DNA of 62,282 bases, taken from positions 1-62,282 of the forward strand of contig DATKNH010000082.1 of the NCBI GenBank assembly GCA_035541455.1, read 5' to 3'. Made by a program: the position numbers and the translations under genes. The notes beneath the pieces are model-generated. The model was given only the letters and a program-made list of their open reading frames with translations, did no database searches and had not been told where the DNA came from. This DNA is from Syntrophorhabdales bacterium (GTDB lineage Bacteria > Desulfobacterota > Syntrophorhabdia > Syntrophorhabdales > WCHB1-27). Position 1 is the stretch's first letter, and each line of letters begins with the position of its first letter. Shown piece by piece: positions 34,871-43,761 of the stretch.

Positions 34871-37396
34871 GTGAATGCGGAACGTGCGGATGCGGACCGC
34901 GAACCAGCATGCGCTCTCTGTGGCCGCACGCTGGGACATGGGAGCATAGTCGAAAATGGGCATAATGGGCATGGGCAATCTCTGTCGTTTTGCTGTCCTG
35001 GTTGCCGGCATGTGTTTATACTGCTTTCTTCTGCGACGGGCGTTTTACCGGAGGACTTCCGCTCTACCGATCTGTTTCGGGCTTGTGTAAATGCGGGCAT
35101 CATCCCTGACCCGCACGCGCGGCGCAACCAAAATACCCCATCGAATGAGGACATCCCGCCGATACCCTTCACCATGAAGGTCGAAGGCATGTGGTGCCCT
35201 TCGTGCGCATGGGTCCTGGAAGAAGTGCTCAAGCGCTCTCCGGGAATTGCTGCAGTTTCGGTCAGTTTTGCGAGCGACGTAATTCAGGGGAAATATCTTC
35301 CCCATGTCATAACGCTTGAAGAGATTGCACGAATAAGCGAGAAGCTGGGGTACAGGCGCATAATCGATCAGGAAGAAGAGAGAAAGCATAAGAAGGAATC
35401 AATTATCCGGCTTTCTCTCTCGGCTATCGTGACTACAGAGGTCATGATGATCTCTATGGTGCTCGACGGAGGCTTCTTCACCACTTTCAGCACCAGTGAT
35501 GTGCGTTATCTTTCGTTGCCACTCCTGCTTCTCACCATACCGGTGGTGTTCTGGGCAGGTTACCCCATCCTCAAGAAAGGCTGGTATGCCCTCGTCAACC
35601 GATCGCCTTCCATGGACACGCTCGTTTCAGTAGCGGCACTTTCGGCATTTTTCTACAGCATGGTGCGTCTCTTGCAGAACAACATCCATCTCTATTTCGA
35701 TACTGCCGCAATGCTGGTTACGTTCGTTCTCTTCGGCCGTTACATCGAAACATGGTTGCGCGAAAAAGTACTTAGGAATCTGCGCGCACTTCACGAGCTG
35801 GGTCAGCAGAAGGTCAGACTCGCAGGCAGTAATAAACAATGGGTAACACCCGATGCGTTAACGCTTGATTCATGGTTTGAACTGACAGTGGGCGAGACAT
35901 TACCAGTGGACGCGGTTATCATCGAAGGGAAAGCGATGGTCGATCAGGCCATCATCACCGGCGAGCCCCGGCCGGTCATGAAAGCTTCCGGAGACGAGCT
36001 TCTTTCGGGAAGCACACTTCGATCGGGCACATTGATATTGCAGAAAAAAAGATCGGCAGTGGATAGCTTTGTCGGTCAGATTCTTTCACTCGTCGAGCAC
36101 GCAATAACATCCCGGATGCGCCAGGAACTCCTCGCGGATGCGCTGTCCCGCTTTTTTGTTCCGTCCGTTTTCGCACTCGCCACAGGTACGGCAATAGTAC
36201 TCTGGGTTGAAGGCTTCTCTTCGCAAGAGGTACTCATGCGTGTGCTTACCATTATGCTCGTGGCTTGTCCGTGCTCGTTAGGCATAGCCATGCCGCTCGT
36301 AAAAGTGGCTGTCGTTGGTGCAGCCCGGCGCCAAGGCATCATCGTTCGTGAGCCTGATGCCATCGAACGCGTGCGCAAGCTCGACATGCTACTCTTTGAT
36401 AAGACCGGGACTCTGACGGAAGGTACATTCAAGCTCCAGCAAATCGTAACAGTGAACGCGGCCTCCGAACCTGAAACACTCGCTCTGCTTGCAGCACTTG
36501 AGCGCCTCTCACCGCATCTCATTGCCCGGGAACTAGTGCGAGCGGCTGCCGAAAAAAAAGTGCCTCTTCTGGAAGCACATGATTTCGAAAGTTTCGAAGG
36601 CATGGGCGTGGCAGGTGCCGTAGAAGGTCTGAAGATATGCATTGGCAATCAACGATTGATGCAGGAGAAATCTTTACATGTGCCGGATGAACTACGGCTT
36701 CGCGCGGATGCGGCCGAGAAAGAAGGGTTCACTGCTGTCTGGTACGGTTGGCGCGCACAAGCACAAGGGCTTCTCCTTTTCGGTGACAGCGTAAAATCTC
36801 ACGCTCGAGAAACGATCGCCTGGCTGAAATCCAGGGGCATTGCTGTCTGGATCGTCTCAGGCGATGGCGCAGGCACCACGCAAGCGCTCTCGGACCAGCT
36901 GGGAGCAGATCACTGCGCAGGCGAAATGCTTCCGGCAGAAAAGGCGTCCCTCATAGTTGCGCTACAGGGCGCGGGGCACAGAATCGGCATGGTTGGCGAC
37001 GGTATCAACGATGCACCGGCAATCGCTCAGGCGGATGTGGGCTTCTCCATTGCTTCCACAAGCGATATTTCGCGGGAGGCATCCGACGTCACTCTGCTCA
37101 CGACCAATCCCGCTGCATTGATCTCCTTCTTCGATCTGTCAAGACGGGCATGGCGAGCACTGCTGCAAAACATGTTCTTTGCTTTTGCCTACAATGCCTG
37201 CGCATTGCCGGTTGCGGCAGCCGGTATGCTCAACCCGCTTATTGCGCTGTGCGCCATGTTTGCAAGCAGCCTCACGGTAACGGCGAACGCACTGAGAGTA
37301 TTTACACTCAAGAGTGCAAAGCTGGAGCGAGGCCGTAAAATGCACGAGGGGAAGTTATGGCTGAAACATTCACGAGCATTCACGGGGCAATCATAG
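34871..37396 (+). CDS. ccoI: CcoI-type copper-exporting P-type ATPase
   Basis: An 841-residue heavy-metal P1B ATPase. The N-terminus has a Cys-rich segment (CALCGRTLG, then FCCPGCRHVF) and an HMA-like domain with MWCPSCAW, as in CcoI/FixI. The core has the CPC metal site (ACPCSLGIAMPL), phosphorylation site DKTGTLTEG and hinge GDGINDAPA. The usual SEHP nucleotide motif reads SPHLIA, so the Pro after His is missing. It supplies periplasmic copper for the binuclear centre. The start is a GTG at 34871 with weak ribosome site, 19 bp after the upstream gene. Confidence 0.88.
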   Translation: MNAERADADREPACALCGRTLGHGSIVENGHNGHGQSLSFCCPGCRHVFILLSSATGVLPEDFRSTDLFRACVNAGIIPDPHARRNQNTPSNEDIPPIPFTMKVEGMWCPSCAWVLEEVLKRSPGIAAVSVSFASDVIQGKYLPHVITLEEIARISEKLGYRRIIDQEEERKHKKESIIRLSLSAIVTTEVMMISMVLDGGFFTTFSTSDVRYLSLPLLLLTIPVVFWAGYPILKKGWYALVNRSPSMDTLVSVAALSAFFYSMVRLLQNNIHLYFDTAAMLVTFVLFGRYIETWLREKVLRNLRALHELGQQKVRLAGSNKQWVTPDALTLDSWFELTVGETLPVDAVIIEGKAMVDQAIITGEPRPVMKASGDELLSGSTLRSGTLILQKKRSAVDSFVGQILSLVEHAITSRMRQELLADALSRFFVPSVFALATGTAIVLWVEGFSSQEVLMRVLTIMLVACPCSLGIAMPLVKVAVVGAARRQGIIVREPDAIERVRKLDMLLFDKTGTLTEGTFKLQQIVTVNAASEPETLALLAALERLSPHLIARELVRAAAEKKVPLLEAHDFESFEGMGVAGAVEGLKICIGNQRLMQEKSLHVPDELRLRADAAEKEGFTAVWYGWRAQAQGLLLFGDSVKSHARETIAWLKSRGIAVWIVSGDGAGTTQALSDQLGADHCAGEMLPAEKASLIVALQGAGHRIGMVGDGINDAPAIAQADVGFSIASTSDISREASDVTLLTTNPAALISFFDLSRRAWRALLQNMFFAFAYNACALPVAAAGMLNPLIALCAMFASSLTVTANALRVFTLKSAKLERGRKMHEGKLWLKHSRAFTGQS

Positions 37397-37827
37397 CGGG
37401 GCTCATAGCCGCCGGCATCTTCGCTGTTTTTGCCAGACTTTCAACGCTCAATGTTATGAACACCGTTCGCTACCTGAGCACCCTGTTCTCGTCTGAACCC
37501 AATGCAGCGCTGGGATGGTTTCTCCATTTCGCCATCGGATGCGTATTGGCGCTGATCTACGTAGCCGTCTGGAATATGGGCTTAAGACCATCCGATTTTT
37601 ACCTGTATAGTTTGATCGCTGGGATCGTGCACTGGCTGATCGCGGGGATTGTGATAGGCGCAGCCCCTGCGGTGCACGCGGGTATCCGCGCAGGTGCTGT
37701 TCCCGCTCCAGGAATCTACATGAGCAACATTATGGGCGTTTGGGGCTTCATCGCGGGCCTCACGGGCCATATTCTCTTCGGCTTTACCGTCATTTATTTT
37801 TACCAGTTCTTTTGTTTTTTTCGCTGA
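37357..37827 (+). CDS. Four-helix membrane protein, unknown
   Basis: A 156-residue protein with about four transmembrane helices (AIIAGLIAAGIFAVFA; FLHFAIGCVLALIYVAVW; LIAGIVHWLIAGIVIGA; VWGFIAGLTGHILFGF). No cofactor motif apart from scattered His (HWLIAG, TGHILF). It overlaps the end of the ATPase gene by 40 bp yet has its own GAGGGGAAG ribosome site, so it is translated with it. Function unknown. Confidence 0.68.
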   Translation: MAETFTSIHGAIIAGLIAAGIFAVFARLSTLNVMNTVRYLSTLFSSEPNAALGWFLHFAIGCVLALIYVAVWNMGLRPSDFYLYSLIAGIVHWLIAGIVIGAAPAVHAGIRAGAVPAPGIYMSNIMGVWGFIAGLTGHILFGFTVIYFYQFFCFFR

Positions 37828-37839
37828 GCGGAGATTAGC

Positions 37840-38790
37840 GTGAAAAAAGAGACTCTCCAGTCACGATCATTTCTATCGAATGTAAAACTCTTCCTGGCCC
37901 TCTCCCGTACGACCCACGGTTTATTGGACCTGGCCACGCCAGCGTTATCGGCTCTCCTCTGGCTCGGAGCGTTTCCTTCTCCCTGGATCGTGACCGTTGG
38001 TCTTCTCACTGCTTTTTCAGGATACACGGCTGTCTATGCGCTCAATGACCTTGTCGATTATCGGAGCGACATGGAACGCGTGCGTACTGGCGTTATAAAG
38101 GATGCTCGCGATTATCTCGACACGGTTTTCCTGCGCCACCCTATGGCTCAAGGAGCGCTCAGCTTTCGGAAAGGGCTTGTGTGGGCTGCCTTCTGGGCGC
38201 TGACAGCGCTGGTAGGCGCCTCACTGCTTGGTCCTGTATGCGCTCTGCTTTTCCTCGGAGGCGTTGTACTGGAGGCGACCTACTGCCTCATGCTGAAGGT
38301 AAGTTATCTTCGCGTGCTCGTGAGCGGTCTCGTCAAAACGCTCGGCGGCATAGCTGCTGTATTCGCTGTCGACCCAACACCGTCGCCTGTCTTCCTCCTT
38401 CTCCTCTTCCTGTGGCTCTTCTTCTGGGAAATCGGCGGCCAGAACCTGCCCGCTGACTGGCACGACATCGACGAGGATTCTGAACTGGGACACAAGACCA
38501 TCCCCGTCAGATGCGGCTCCAGGGTCACGTCTTCGCTTATTTTAATGTCACTGATCATCGCTGTCCTTCTCGGCATGTACATGCTTTCCACAGCCACCGG
38601 TCAATTTTCCATATTTTGTGCAGGAGGCAGTCTCCTGTTCGGGCTGGTTCTCCTTGCTGAGCCTGCTTACCAGGCCTGCCGCAGCGAATCGATGAGAGAC
38701 GTTGATACGCTCTTTGCCAAAGCAAGCCTCTATCCCCTTTCCCTGCTTGCCGTGCTGCTGGCGCACATGATATCATGGCAGATATCCTGA
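37840..38790 (+). CDS. UbiA-family prenyltransferase
   Basis: A 316-residue membrane prenyltransferase with about eight to nine helices. The two Mg-pyrophosphate motifs are visible: YALNDLVDYRSDMERV and ADWHDIDEDSELGHKTIPV. It attaches an isoprenoid chain to an aromatic ring (quinone route) or to haem (haem O). The second motif suits UbiA/MenA-type enzymes better than CtaB. Cluster position suggests it makes quinone or haem for the oxidase; the exact substrate is not resolved. GTG start at 37840; its end overlaps the next gene by 16 bp. Confidence 0.82.
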   Translation: MKKETLQSRSFLSNVKLFLALSRTTHGLLDLATPALSALLWLGAFPSPWIVTVGLLTAFSGYTAVYALNDLVDYRSDMERVRTGVIKDARDYLDTVFLRHPMAQGALSFRKGLVWAAFWALTALVGASLLGPVCALLFLGGVVLEATYCLMLKVSYLRVLVSGLVKTLGGIAAVFAVDPTPSPVFLLLLFLWLFFWEIGGQNLPADWHDIDEDSELGHKTIPVRCGSRVTSSLILMSLIIAVLLGMYMLSTATGQFSIFCAGGSLLFGLVLLAEPAYQACRSESMRDVDTLFAKASLYPLSLLAVLLAHMISWQIS

Positions 38791-39509
38791 TCACCATGAA
38801 AGAGATCGATGCAGAGACACTCTCCAGGAGCAACGGCAAAGAGGGGAACCCTGTCTACATAGCCTACAAAGGCAGGGTAATCGACGTCAGCAAAAGCAAG
38901 CTGTGGCAAACAGGCGTCCACATGGGGAGGCACGCTGCCGGCGCTGATCTCACTGCTGAGATAGAAGCAGCGCCGCACGGCCTCGACGTGTTGGACCGCT
39001 ATCCGGAGATCGGCTCTCTAAAACCAGCCACGCCGGCACAACGCCCAATGCCGGCGTGCCTTGTTACCCTGCTTACCCGCTATCCCATTCTTCGCCGTCA
39101 TCCGCATCCGGCCACGGTTCATTTCCCCGTCGCGTTCATGACAGGAGTTTCGGGATTCTACCTGCTCTACCTGGTTACCGGAGTGCCTTCGTTTGAGACC
39201 ACGGCGCTTCATTGTGCCGGTGCCGGAATTCTTTTTTCGCTGTTGTCCATGGCAACGGGCTTTTTTACCTGGTGGCTCAATTACCTCGCCAAACCTGTAC
39301 GCCAGGTAACGATAAAGATAGTTCTCTCCTGCATCATGCTTGCAGACGCGGTCGTCACCTTTGTGTGGCGCCTGTCGGCCCCCGCTATTCTCAACAGTTT
39401 CCAAGGGAGTGGGGTACTCTATTTGGTTCTTGTCTTTGCCCTCGGACCGCTTGCCATAACCATCGGCTATTTCGGCGGGACACTCACATTTCCGGTGGAG
39501 AAGAGATAG
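38775..39509 (+). CDS. Cytochrome b5-like domain fused to DUF2231 membrane domain
   Basis: A 244-residue protein. Residues about 1-80 resemble the short bacterial cytochrome b5-type domain: NPVYIAYKGRVIDVSKS, then TGVHMGRHAAGADLTAEIEAAPHG, whose His residues may ligate haem b. After a linker, four helices start at HPHPATVHFPVAFMTG, the DUF2231 signature, which also has conserved His. The fusion recurs in metal-reducing and syntrophic bacteria. It is last in the plus-strand cluster and may exchange electrons between quinone pool and haem proteins (inference). Confidence 0.78.
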   Translation: MADILITMKEIDAETLSRSNGKEGNPVYIAYKGRVIDVSKSKLWQTGVHMGRHAAGADLTAEIEAAPHGLDVLDRYPEIGSLKPATPAQRPMPACLVTLLTRYPILRRHPHPATVHFPVAFMTGVSGFYLLYLVTGVPSFETTALHCAGAGILFSLLSMATGFFTWWLNYLAKPVRQVTIKIVLSCIMLADAVVTFVWRLSAPAILNSFQGSGVLYLVLVFALGPLAITIGYFGGTLTFPVEKR

Positions 39510-39521
39510 CTCCGCACGACC

Positions 39522-40097
39522 TCATTTTTTTGCCAGGCCTGCACCAATGGAATGCGCCTTTCCGAGGTACCGGCCGATCCCGAAGTACGTGCGGTTACCA
39601 GGTATATACAAAAAGGGTTCTACCTTCTCGATTTCCAGTATTCCCTCTCCTGTAAGTACCGATTCCTCAGCCTTGACATCAAGGACTTCGCCGATGAAGT
39701 GCGTGTGGAGCCCCAGCTCGAGAACATGAAGAAGTTTGCACTCAAAGACGAGAGGGAACTCTGCCACGTAAGGCGCATCAACAACGTCGCTTCGCACCGG
39801 AGTCAGACCGGCAACCTGCCATTTGTCGGTATTCCTTCCGGAAGCGATACCAACATAATCGGTTTCCTTCACATACGCCATTGAGGGAAGACTCACTGTA
39901 AAGGCATTGCTCCCCTTAAGACTTCCATGTGTATAGGTTGCTTTCCTCAGCGAGATCCCGACACAGGGAGGATCAGAACAGCAGACTCCCGCCCAGGCCG
40001 CCGTCATCAGGTTCGGCCTGCCTTCTTTGTCGTATGTACCCACAACCCACACCGGCGTTGCACCCACTAAGATTTTCGGACCGAGTGATTTCTTCAT
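39522..40097 (-). CDS. Flavin reductase-like FMN-binding protein
   Basis: A 191-residue protein of the flavin reductase / flavoredoxin family. Blocks PVWVVGTYDKEGRPNLMTAAWAG split by its motifs, CCSDPPCVGISLRKATYTH and GSNAFTVSLPS fit the FMN-binding split barrel. Members reduce FMN or pass electrons from ferredoxin or NAD(P)H. The ATG at 40097 follows GGAGGTATCACA; the frame is open far upstream but runs antisense to the MFS gene and is not coding. Its stop is 12 bp from the convergent b5-like gene. Confidence 0.85.
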   Translation of the reverse strand: MKKSLGPKILVGATPVWVVGTYDKEGRPNLMTAAWAGVCCSDPPCVGISLRKATYTHGSLKGSNAFTVSLPSMAYVKETDYVGIASGRNTDKWQVAGLTPVRSDVVDAPYVAEFPLVFECKLLHVLELGLHTHFIGEVLDVKAEESVLTGEGILEIEKVEPFLYIPGNRTYFGIGRYLGKAHSIGAGLAKK

Positions 40098-40183
40098 TGT
40101 GATACCTCCGTTCGTTATGGGGCCGACCTTTGAATCTGTTGCTGCTTCTCGCGTGCCCGGCCTCCGACTGGCCTTGGAGTACA

Positions 40184-41383
40184 TCAACCCTTGCTTCGAC
40201 CGAGCAAGTGTGATTTGTACGCCGGCGGAATCAGAGCAGCACAGGCAAGAGGGATAAAAGCCATAACCATGAATGAAGCACGGGTCGAAGCGTGATCGAC
40301 CAGGAAGCCCATCAGAACCGGGCCAAAGGTTATCCCGAGGCAGTATACCGACTGATAGAAACCCATGGCGGTCGATTTCCTGCTGTCGTCGACATGCCTG
40401 ACCGCATTCGCCATGAGCGAAGAGATAAGTACCCCATTGGCCAGACCGGCAACGACCTGGAGAGGAAAGAAAGGAAGTACGGAAGCGGAGAAGGCGATAC
40501 CGATGCAATAGATTCCCAGAAGCAGGAAGGCAAGCAGGAGCACGTATGCGTCGCCCATCTTCCGGGCAGTCCTCGTCCCGACAAAATAGGAACCAGCCAT
40601 GGCTGCGGCGCTGAACAGCACCGCGAATAACGCAAGCTCCATTCCTGCGGCGCCAAGGTTTTTCGCCGTGCTGGTCGTAAAGGAGTACACGGTTCCGAAC
40701 ACCACGAGGTACGCAAGAGCGCACATTCCTGAGAAGAAAAGAAGCCTCTTCTCTTTCATGACAGTGACCAGACTTCCTACGCTGATGTTGAAACGGGCTG
40801 CCTCCCGTTCGTGCTTGATGAAGAGCGCAAGAGCACTGCCGATCACGCCTGAAATAAAACTCACCACAAAAAGTCCGCGGATGCCGACACGTTCAAAAAG
40901 AATGCCTCCGATGATAAATGCCGCAAATCTCCCGGCGTTCGTGAAGATATTTATTGTTCCGATGGCTTTAGCGCCTTCTGATTTTTCATAATAGGTCGCG
41001 TAGAGGACGGTAAAGGATATCCACGTCGATGAGGCTGCTCCCGAGGTGGCATTTGCAACGAAAAGCAGTAACGGTGAAGGCGAAATGATCATACCCAGAG
41101 ATGAGATCCCGGCGAGGAACGTACCGATCACGATGAACAATTTGTGATTTCTCACCATGTCGACAGTAATGCCCAGAGGGATCCTGAGGACGAGTTGTGT
41201 AATGCCATAGGCTCCTACAATGAGGCCGACTACCGTGCCTGTCATAGAGAGCGTGAAGAGATAGGGCGTCAGAAAAGGGATGTAGATATACTGCGCAAAC
41301 CAGAAGAATCCTGTAATAGCGCACAGGAGCGCCTTTCCGGCGGAAACATGAGACTTTTGGTTATGACGGCCCTCTTCCAGCAA
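40184..41383 (-). CDS. MFS transporter
   Basis: A 399-residue major facilitator with about 12 helices. The loop 2-3 motif appears as GITVDMVRNHKLFIVIG. The two six-helix halves are joined by a charged central loop (KHEREAARFNISVGSL). Substrate unknown. No in-frame ATG was found at the N-terminus; the frame starts with TTG at 41383, so the start is uncertain. It precedes the flavin reductase gene by 86 bp in the same direction. Confidence 0.82.
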   Translation of the reverse strand: MLEEGRHNQKSHVSAGKALLCAITGFFWFAQYIYIPFLTPYLFTLSMTGTVVGLIVGAYGITQLVLRIPLGITVDMVRNHKLFIVIGTFLAGISSLGMIISPSPLLLFVANATSGAASSTWISFTVLYATYYEKSEGAKAIGTINIFTNAGRFAAFIIGGILFERVGIRGLFVVSFISGVIGSALALFIKHEREAARFNISVGSLVTVMKEKRLLFFSGMCALAYLVVFGTVYSFTTSTAKNLGAAGMELALFAVLFSAAAMAGSYFVGTRTARKMGDAYVLLLAFLLLGIYCIGIAFSASVLPFFPLQVVAGLANGVLISSLMANAVRHVDDSRKSTAMGFYQSVYCLGITFGPVLMGFLVDHASTRASFMVMAFIPLACAALIPPAYKSHLLGRSKG

Positions 41384-41494
41384 AACATATCAAGCTACCA
41401 TATCCCGGCCTCAAGAAGCTACGTCCGCTTAGGGACGCGCGGGTAAAAAAGCGTACTCAGCCTGTCGCGCTTCAGACGCTAGAGATTTAAAACC

Positions 41495-41959
41495 TTATTT
41501 GGGAGGGAAGTTGGAAAGAATACCCTGCACAGCGTGCTTCAGATCCCCGGAGGCGGCATCGGTGTGAATGCTGCCGGAAGCGGTACCCCGCCAGACCAAT
41601 TCCTTCTTGTCTGCTTTGTACATGTTCAACGTGAGCATCCGGACCTGGTAACCATACTGAGCGTAACCGAGCTCGGGTTCGTAAGTGATGGCGATCAGCA
41701 GATCAGGCTGGTCGGCCACCCTGGTAAGGCCTTTCTGGCCAAGTACCTGATCCGCAAGAACCTGTACATTTGCTTCAAGGAGAAGGTCCTGTCCACCATA
41801 AAATACAGATGACGGTGTCCACATATAGCTTTTGAATCCGGAGAAACCTATCGCCGGCTCATAGGAATACTTGATGCTGGTACAGCTCCCCAGAAGCAGG
41901 GCAGTCGATAAGAGTGCCACTGCCAGTATCAGGCTATTTTTTTCTCTGGATCTGACCAT
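41495..41959 (-). CDS. DUF4136 lipoprotein
   Basis: A 154-residue outer-envelope lipoprotein (lipobox LLGSC) with the DUF4136 layout: TSIKYSYEPAIGFSGFKSYMW, then PDLLIAITYEPE and LVWRGTASGSI near the C-terminus. Family function is unknown. ATG 41959 is preferred over 41965, because GGAGG lies seven bases ahead of the former and one base ahead of the latter. Confidence 0.82.
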   Translation of the reverse strand: MVRSREKNSLILAVALLSTALLLGSCTSIKYSYEPAIGFSGFKSYMWTPSSVFYGGQDLLLEANVQVLADQVLGQKGLTRVADQPDLLIAITYEPELGYAQYGYQVRMLTLNMYKADKKELVWRGTASGSIHTDAASGDLKHAVQGILSNFPPK

Positions 41960-42118
41960 GATCATGCCTCCACCGGATGCTGAGATTCTGTCGCTTCTGA
42001 ATATTGTACAGCAGCCTTTAATTTCAGGTCAAGAATTGCAACTTTGTTTTTTCCTGCAAAGGCCAGTGAGTTACGCTCACGAAGTGCGGCCACTTTAGAC
42101 CGCAAATGGGTGTGGTGT

Positions 42119-42739
42119 TCATTCTATCTTTTGTGCCACGCCGAGGATGCCTACATACCTCACTTCCCATTCTGCAATGAGTGCCAGCTTCACCTCTTCC
42201 AGGGCAAACCTGAGATCAGCGCCTGCAAAACGATTCCGGCGGGGATGAACCAGGATATGGCGCGTAACAAAATTCTGATAGAGCGTGGGGTAAAGCTCTT
42301 CAAGAAAGTAGAATCCGCCTGCATGCAGCACGCGCGCCACTTCTCTGAGGGCAGCGAGCCAATCGGGAATATGGTGCAGAACACCGAAACCGAAAACAGC
42401 GTCCATTGAACCCGCGGGGTAGGGTAGCGCAAGCAGGTCTGCTGCACAGAGATGGATCCCCGCCAATTCCCCTTCCGTGAGATACGTTGATGCCTTTTGC
42501 ATCATCTCGAGATCCAGATCGGTGACGTGAAGGTCCGCTGGTTCGAATCTCTTCCTTATGAGACGCGCTCCTGCGCCGCGGCCGCAGCCCACCTCCAGCG
42601 CCCGCGCAAAGCCTCTCGCAGAGCACACCTTCGCCATCCAGCTTACTTCGAAGTACTGCTGCAGCACGCGTAGGGGAGTATTCACCGCAAGGCGCTCGCC
42701 CCAATTCAGCTTCGCCGATGTCTCTTCGGCTGTTAACAT
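42119..42739 (-). CDS. Class I SAM-dependent methyltransferase
   Basis: A 206-residue methyltransferase with the SAM motifs LEVGCGRGAGARLI (motif I), VTDLDLEMMQKA (acidic loop) and DAVFGFGVLHHIPDW (post-II). The C-terminal half (EELYPTLYQNFVTRHIL, HPRRNRF) is not assigned. Substrate unknown; its neighbour downstream in the genome is UbiE/MenG, but a 263-bp repeat-rich spacer lies between them. Confidence 0.82.
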   Translation of the reverse strand: MLTAEETSAKLNWGERLAVNTPLRVLQQYFEVSWMAKVCSARGFARALEVGCGRGAGARLIRKRFEPADLHVTDLDLEMMQKASTYLTEGELAGIHLCAADLLALPYPAGSMDAVFGFGVLHHIPDWLAALREVARVLHAGGFYFLEELYPTLYQNFVTRHILVHPRRNRFAGADLRFALEEVKLALIAEWEVRYVGILGVAQKIE

Positions 42740-42765
42740 CTTTTGCCCATTTAACTAATCCTCAT

Positions 42766-43002
42766 TTTTATCGCAGATAAGAGCGGATAAGAACTGCGAT
42801 AAAGGCGGATAGTTCCTTTTGACCGGAGCTGTGATAGAACGACATCTCCGGTCAACCCCGATCCCGCCGCGGCGGGAGTGTGGGGTACCTCGCGGGAGCG
42901 ACGAAGTGCGGAGAGCATTGCCGCAGTATCGCAATGCTGTCCACGGTATACTCATCTGCGAACATCTCTCTTTGCTTTCATCTGCGAACATCTGCGATAA
43001 AA
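42766..43002. repeat. 237-bp hairpin-array element with 13-bp terminal inverted repeats
   Basis: TTTTATCGCAGAT at 42766-42778 recurs as its exact complement at 42990-43002. Nested inside are TTGACCGGAG/CTCCGGTCAA (42819/42846), CCCGCCGCGGCGGG (42863-42876) and AGCATTGC/GCAATGCT (42914/42931). Subrepeats of the word ATCTGCGAACATCT lie near the right end. No coding capacity is seen. It fills nearly the whole gap and its right end abuts the ubiE-like stop. It resembles a MITE or REP cluster; the core GAGCGACGAAG recalls copies A-D only weakly. Confidence 0.65.
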
Positions 43003-43761
43003 TTATTGTCCCTTCTCAGCGCGATGGACTACCGCTATACCGTTCGTGAGTCGCTTATACGTCACGTTCGAAAAACCTATATTCCGCAGGATTCTCGAAA
43101 GTTCATCAGGAAGCGGAAAAAGGCGGATAGATTCGGGCAGATACGTGTACGCCTGGCGCGTCCCGGCCAGGAGCTGTCCCGCGAGAGGCATTATGACAAA
43201 GGAGTAGAAATGGTAAAGCGCCCTGAACCACGCAGGATCAGGTCTGGAAAACTCAAGGATAGTAAAACAGCCCCCTTTTTTGAGCACACGGTGCATCTCC
43301 CCGAGGCCTTTCTCCAGGTGGACGAAATTGCGTATCCCGAAGCCCACCATGACTGCATCAAAAGAATCGCCGGGAAAGGATATACGCTCCGCATCTCCCT
43401 GGACAAAGCAGACGCGCCCGGAAAGACCGTGCGCTGCAACCTTAACCTGTCCGAATTTCATCATCGCCCGGTTGATGTCGTAGACAGTGACGAGGCCTGC
43501 GTTGCCGACTATGTTGGCTGCAAGGAGTGCGAGGTCTGCAGTGCCGCCGCAGACATCGAGTACGAAATCGCCCGCCTTTATCCCTGACATACGCACTGCT
43601 CTCCTCTTCCACAGGTAATGCAGGCCAAAGCTCAAGACGGTATTCATCCAATCATACTTGGACGCGATAGAATCAAAGTGCTTGTCGACAAGCTCTCGCT
43701 TTTTAGCTTCGGAGACTTTTCTGAAGCCGAACGACACAGGCTTCTCTGGGGATTTATCCAT
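43003..43761 (-). CDS. ubiE: Demethylmenaquinone / ubiquinone C-methyltransferase
   Basis: A 252-residue enzyme with the UbiE/MenG signatures: SIASKYDWMNTVLSFGLHYLW at the N-terminus (split over the SKYDxMNxxLSxGxH motif), SAM site VLDVCGGTADLAL, and VGFGIRNF with LPDELSRILRNIGF near the end. It methylates the quinone ring in the last step of menaquinone (MenG) or in ubiquinone synthesis (UbiE). A quinone is needed by the alternative complex III of this window. It overlaps the upstream MFS gene by 8 bp. ATG 43761 is preferred to TTG 43767. Confidence 0.9.
   Translation of the reverse strand: MDKSPEKPVSFGFRKVSEAKKRELVDKHFDSIASKYDWMNTVLSFGLHYLWKRRAVRMSGIKAGDFVLDVCGGTADLALLAANIVGNAGLVTVYDINRAMMKFGQVKVAAHGLSGRVCFVQGDAERISFPGDSFDAVMVGFGIRNFVHLEKGLGEMHRVLKKGGCFTILEFSRPDPAWFRALYHFYSFVIMPLAGQLLAGTRQAYTYLPESIRLFPLPDELSRILRNIGFSNVTYKRLTNGIAVVHRAEKGQ

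Noticed and set aside
39522-40724. A 400-codon frame extending far upstream of the flavin reductase
   Set aside because: Only the last 191 codons resemble a protein family. The upstream part is antisense-frame sequence inside the MFS gene and reads as a Cys/Arg-rich shadow. A clear ribosome site marks ATG 40097.
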